Shown here piece after piece: positions 5,444 through 7,163 of a stretch of 7,163 nucleotides of DNA. This DNA is from CAZVXI01 sp964631295 (lineage in GTDB: Bacteria; Planctomycetota; Phycisphaerae; Phycisphaerales; SM1A02): contig CAZVXI010000163.1 in the NCBI GenBank assembly GCA_964631295.1, positions 1 to 7,163 of the forward strand, in the 5' to 3' direction. The notes under the pieces are model-generated. The model saw only the letters and a list, made by a program, of their open reading frames with translations, was not told the origin of the DNA and did not search any database. Within the stretch, counting starts at the first letter, position 1; the number at the start of each line of letters is the position of its first letter. The translations under genes were made by a program, and so were the position numbers.

Positions 5444-7162
5444 TCACCCGATGATGCGGCGCTTGTTTTGCAGGTAATCCCACAACACGAAGCGGTCGAG
5501 ATCGTGCCCCGCAGTGAAGAAGACTCTGCCACGCGTCGTTTCTGCAAGCCGGTGCGCGAAGGCGATGTCTTCAGAACTCTGGCTCCAACTCGGCACGAGA
5601 AAGATGTTGATTGTGATGCCTTCACGTGCGCACAGGTGTGCTTCGCGCATAGTCGCTTCTTCGGTCAGCGGGTCGGGGGGGTAGAGCATGTACAGGTGCT
5701 GGCCTTCGTAATGCGCGGTGGGCAGGCCATCGGTGATGAGCATGATCTGACGATTGGGTGTGTCCTGCGCTGCGAGCATCTGCCGCGCGAGGCGCATGGA
5801 TGCCTGGATGTTGGTGAAGTGTGGGTGGATCATCATCTCGGAGACATCCGGATCTGCCATGTCAACGCGCAGCCTCACCCACGGGTCGCGGATGGTGACT
5901 GGCTTGGGCATGAGTTCGGGCAGTTCGGAGATGTGCCGAAGTTTGGCGAAGGTGTACATCTCGATGAGCGAGAGATGATCGCCCGGATATTCGCGCCGAA
6001 TAAGGCCATCAAGCGCGAGCGCCATCTTCTTGCATGCGACGTACTGCTCGCCCCAGCGCATCGAGCCGGACATGTCCATGATGACGGCGCTCGCTGCCTT
6101 GGGGTTGTTGCGCGTCTGATGGATCTCGATATCATCAGATGACACACCGAAGCGCTGATCGTCGCGCGATGCGCTTCGAATCGCTGCGTTGGTCAGCGTT
6201 TGCGGAATGTTGATATGTGCCGCGGAATCGCCGAACTCATAGCTGCGGGTTCGCTCGAGTTCGACTGCGCCCTCGCCGACGATCGGCCCGTAGTGCCTGC
6301 CGGTGCGCGACTGTTCGAGTTCGCTGAAGATTTCATCGAGCAGTTTTCCCTGGATGGTGCGCATCGCCTTCGGTCCGAGTTTGTAGCCGTCTGCGGTGCG
6401 TTCGAGCCCTGCGAGTTCTGCCTGCTCCTGAATGAGTTGGTTGATGCGCTGCTCCATGCCGCGCAGTTGCTCGACATCTGCTTCATCGACAAACCTTCGC
6501 AGTGCTTCCATATCGATGATGCCGACCTTGGCATTCTTGCGCGCTTCGCGAAGTTGTTCGAGCAGGCGGTCGATGGCTTCGAGCTCTTCCTTGATTTCGA
6601 GTGCTTCATCAGGTGTGACTGACTGTCTGCCCGTGAAGTTGTAGCGGCTGATGAGTTGTTCGATTTCAAGTCGCAGGCCGAGCGTGTTGATCAGCCCCAT
6701 GATCTGCCCTGCCAGTGGGCCGCGTTGTTGATCTGTGCGATACCAGATGCGTTCGAGCTCCGGGATGGACTCGCGTGCGATGGCGCGGTTGATCTGGTCG
6801 CGCAGCTTATTCGTCTCCGGTTGGATGCGCGCGGCTGCATCGCGGTAGAGATCGCGGGCTTCACTTCCTGCGGGCGCGGGGTCGTACGTTTCGAGAATGC
6901 GACGCTTGCGTTCTTCGAGCATCGCGATCAGGGCATCGATACTCGGGCCGAACCCTGCGATTTGTGAAGGGTCAATCTCGATGGCGTTGGCGAGGTCTTC
7001 ATCAGTGAGCGGCTGGTACGAACCGAAGTGCAAGAGATGTTCCATCGCGGCATCAACCATGCCATCACCCGCGCCGGGCTGCGTGGGCGAGGGAAATCGA
7101 TTCGGGTCATACCCGAGGTAACTGTGCACGACGCCGCCAGCGGGACGCACTGATCGGCGCAA
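5444..7162 (-). CDS. VWA-domain protein, ChlD-like, with complete MIDAS site (start at or beyond the window edge)
   Basis: The protein has a C-terminal von Willebrand factor A domain (about 355-560) of the magnesium-chelatase-subunit-D-like kind. The metal-ion-dependent adhesion site is intact: D-M-S-G-S (Asp363, Ser365, Ser367), Thr450 in H-F-T-N, and Asp478 in I-T-D-G. The middle (about 75-285) is charged and helical, with a likely coiled coil at 183-253. There is no signal peptide or membrane segment, so it is probably cytoplasmic. Proteins like this usually act with a MoxR-type AAA+ ATPase as a chaperone-like or metal-insertion pair; that partner would be expected upstream, outside the window. 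The frame is open to the right edge. The first in-frame start codon is TTG at 7162-7160, and GTG at 7129-7127 is an alternative that gives M-H-S-Y-L-G-Y, so the true start is undecided. The gene converges on the protease gene, with 81 bases between their stop codons. Domain assignment is secure; the cellular task is not. Confidence 0.9.
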   Translation of the reverse strand: MRRSVRPAGGVVHSYLGYDPNRFPSPTQPGAGDGMVDAAMEHLLHFGSYQPLTDEDLANAIEIDPSQIAGFGPSIDALIAMLEERKRRILETYDPAPAGSEARDLYRDAAARIQPETNKLRDQINRAIARESIPELERIWYRTDQQRGPLAGQIMGLINTLGLRLEIEQLISRYNFTGRQSVTPDEALEIKEELEAIDRLLEQLREARKNAKVGIIDMEALRRFVDEADVEQLRGMEQRINQLIQEQAELAGLERTADGYKLGPKAMRTIQGKLLDEIFSELEQSRTGRHYGPIVGEGAVELERTRSYEFGDSAAHINIPQTLTNAAIRSASRDDQRFGVSSDDIEIHQTRNNPKAASAVIMDMSGSMRWGEQYVACKKMALALDGLIRREYPGDHLSLIEMYTFAKLRHISELPELMPKPVTIRDPWVRLRVDMADPDVSEMMIHPHFTNIQASMRLARQMLAAQDTPNRQIMLITDGLPTAHYEGQHLYMLYPPDPLTEEATMREAHLCAREGITINIFLVPSWSQSSEDIAFAHRLAETTRGRVFFTAGHDLDRFVLWDYLQNKRRIIG

Positions 7163-7163
7163 G

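Noticed and set aside
5426..6142. 238-codon plus-strand frame opposite the VWA gene
   Set aside because: The minus strand encodes the complete MIDAS motif through this stretch; the plus translation is His/Arg/Asp-rich with no domain.
1..7163. tRNA, rRNA, CRISPR array, insertion sequence or attachment site
   Set aside because: No cloverleaf-like segment, regularly spaced repeats, transposase frame or terminal inverted repeats were seen on either strand.

Overview
The window looks like chromosomal DNA from a GC-rich bacterium, most likely a planctomycete of the Phycisphaerae type. The main clue is the large secreted protein in the middle. It ends in two dockerin-like D-x-N-x-DG repeats, each closing on an N-W-G motif, behind stacked beta-sandwich domains, a layout I associate with that group. 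Patchy Shine-Dalgarno use fits too: arsM and the small membrane gene have one, arsR and the protease do not. The assignment is inference; no rRNA or other marker gene is present.

Positions 1-1672 hold a compact arsenic cassette. A control region with an AT-rich palindromic operator and a sigma70-type promoter leads into arsR, a cysteine-rich ArsR/SmtB-family repressor that appears to be translated from a leaderless mRNA. Then, 45 bases on, comes arsM, an arsenite S-adenosylmethionine methyltransferase. The likely logic is that ArsR senses As(III) (or another soft metal or methylarsenical), leaves the operator, and lets its own gene and arsM be transcribed; ArsM then methylates arsenite. No pump or arsenate reductase gene is visible. 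A possible divergent gene start at the left edge could be another member of the locus.

Positions 1832-2281 encode a small four-helix membrane protein of unknown function, followed by 327 bases with no supportable gene.

Positions 2609-5362 encode a 917-residue exported multidomain metalloprotease. Its order is signal peptide, pro-region, metzincin-type zinc protease core, cadherin-like domain, LamG-like jellyroll, fibronectin-III-like domain, pre-peptidase C-terminal (PPC)-like domain and dockerin-like pair.

Convergent to it, positions 7162-5444 on the minus strand encode a von Willebrand factor A (VWA) protein with a complete MIDAS metal site and a long helical middle, of the ChlD-like kind that usually works with a MoxR-type AAA+ ATPase. 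Its start lies at or beyond the right edge.

I see no mobile element, CRISPR array, tRNA or rRNA. The points most worth checking are the cysteine architecture of ArsR and ArsM, the leaderless promoter-operator layout, the repeated TTGCAC sites, and the dockerin-tailed protease.
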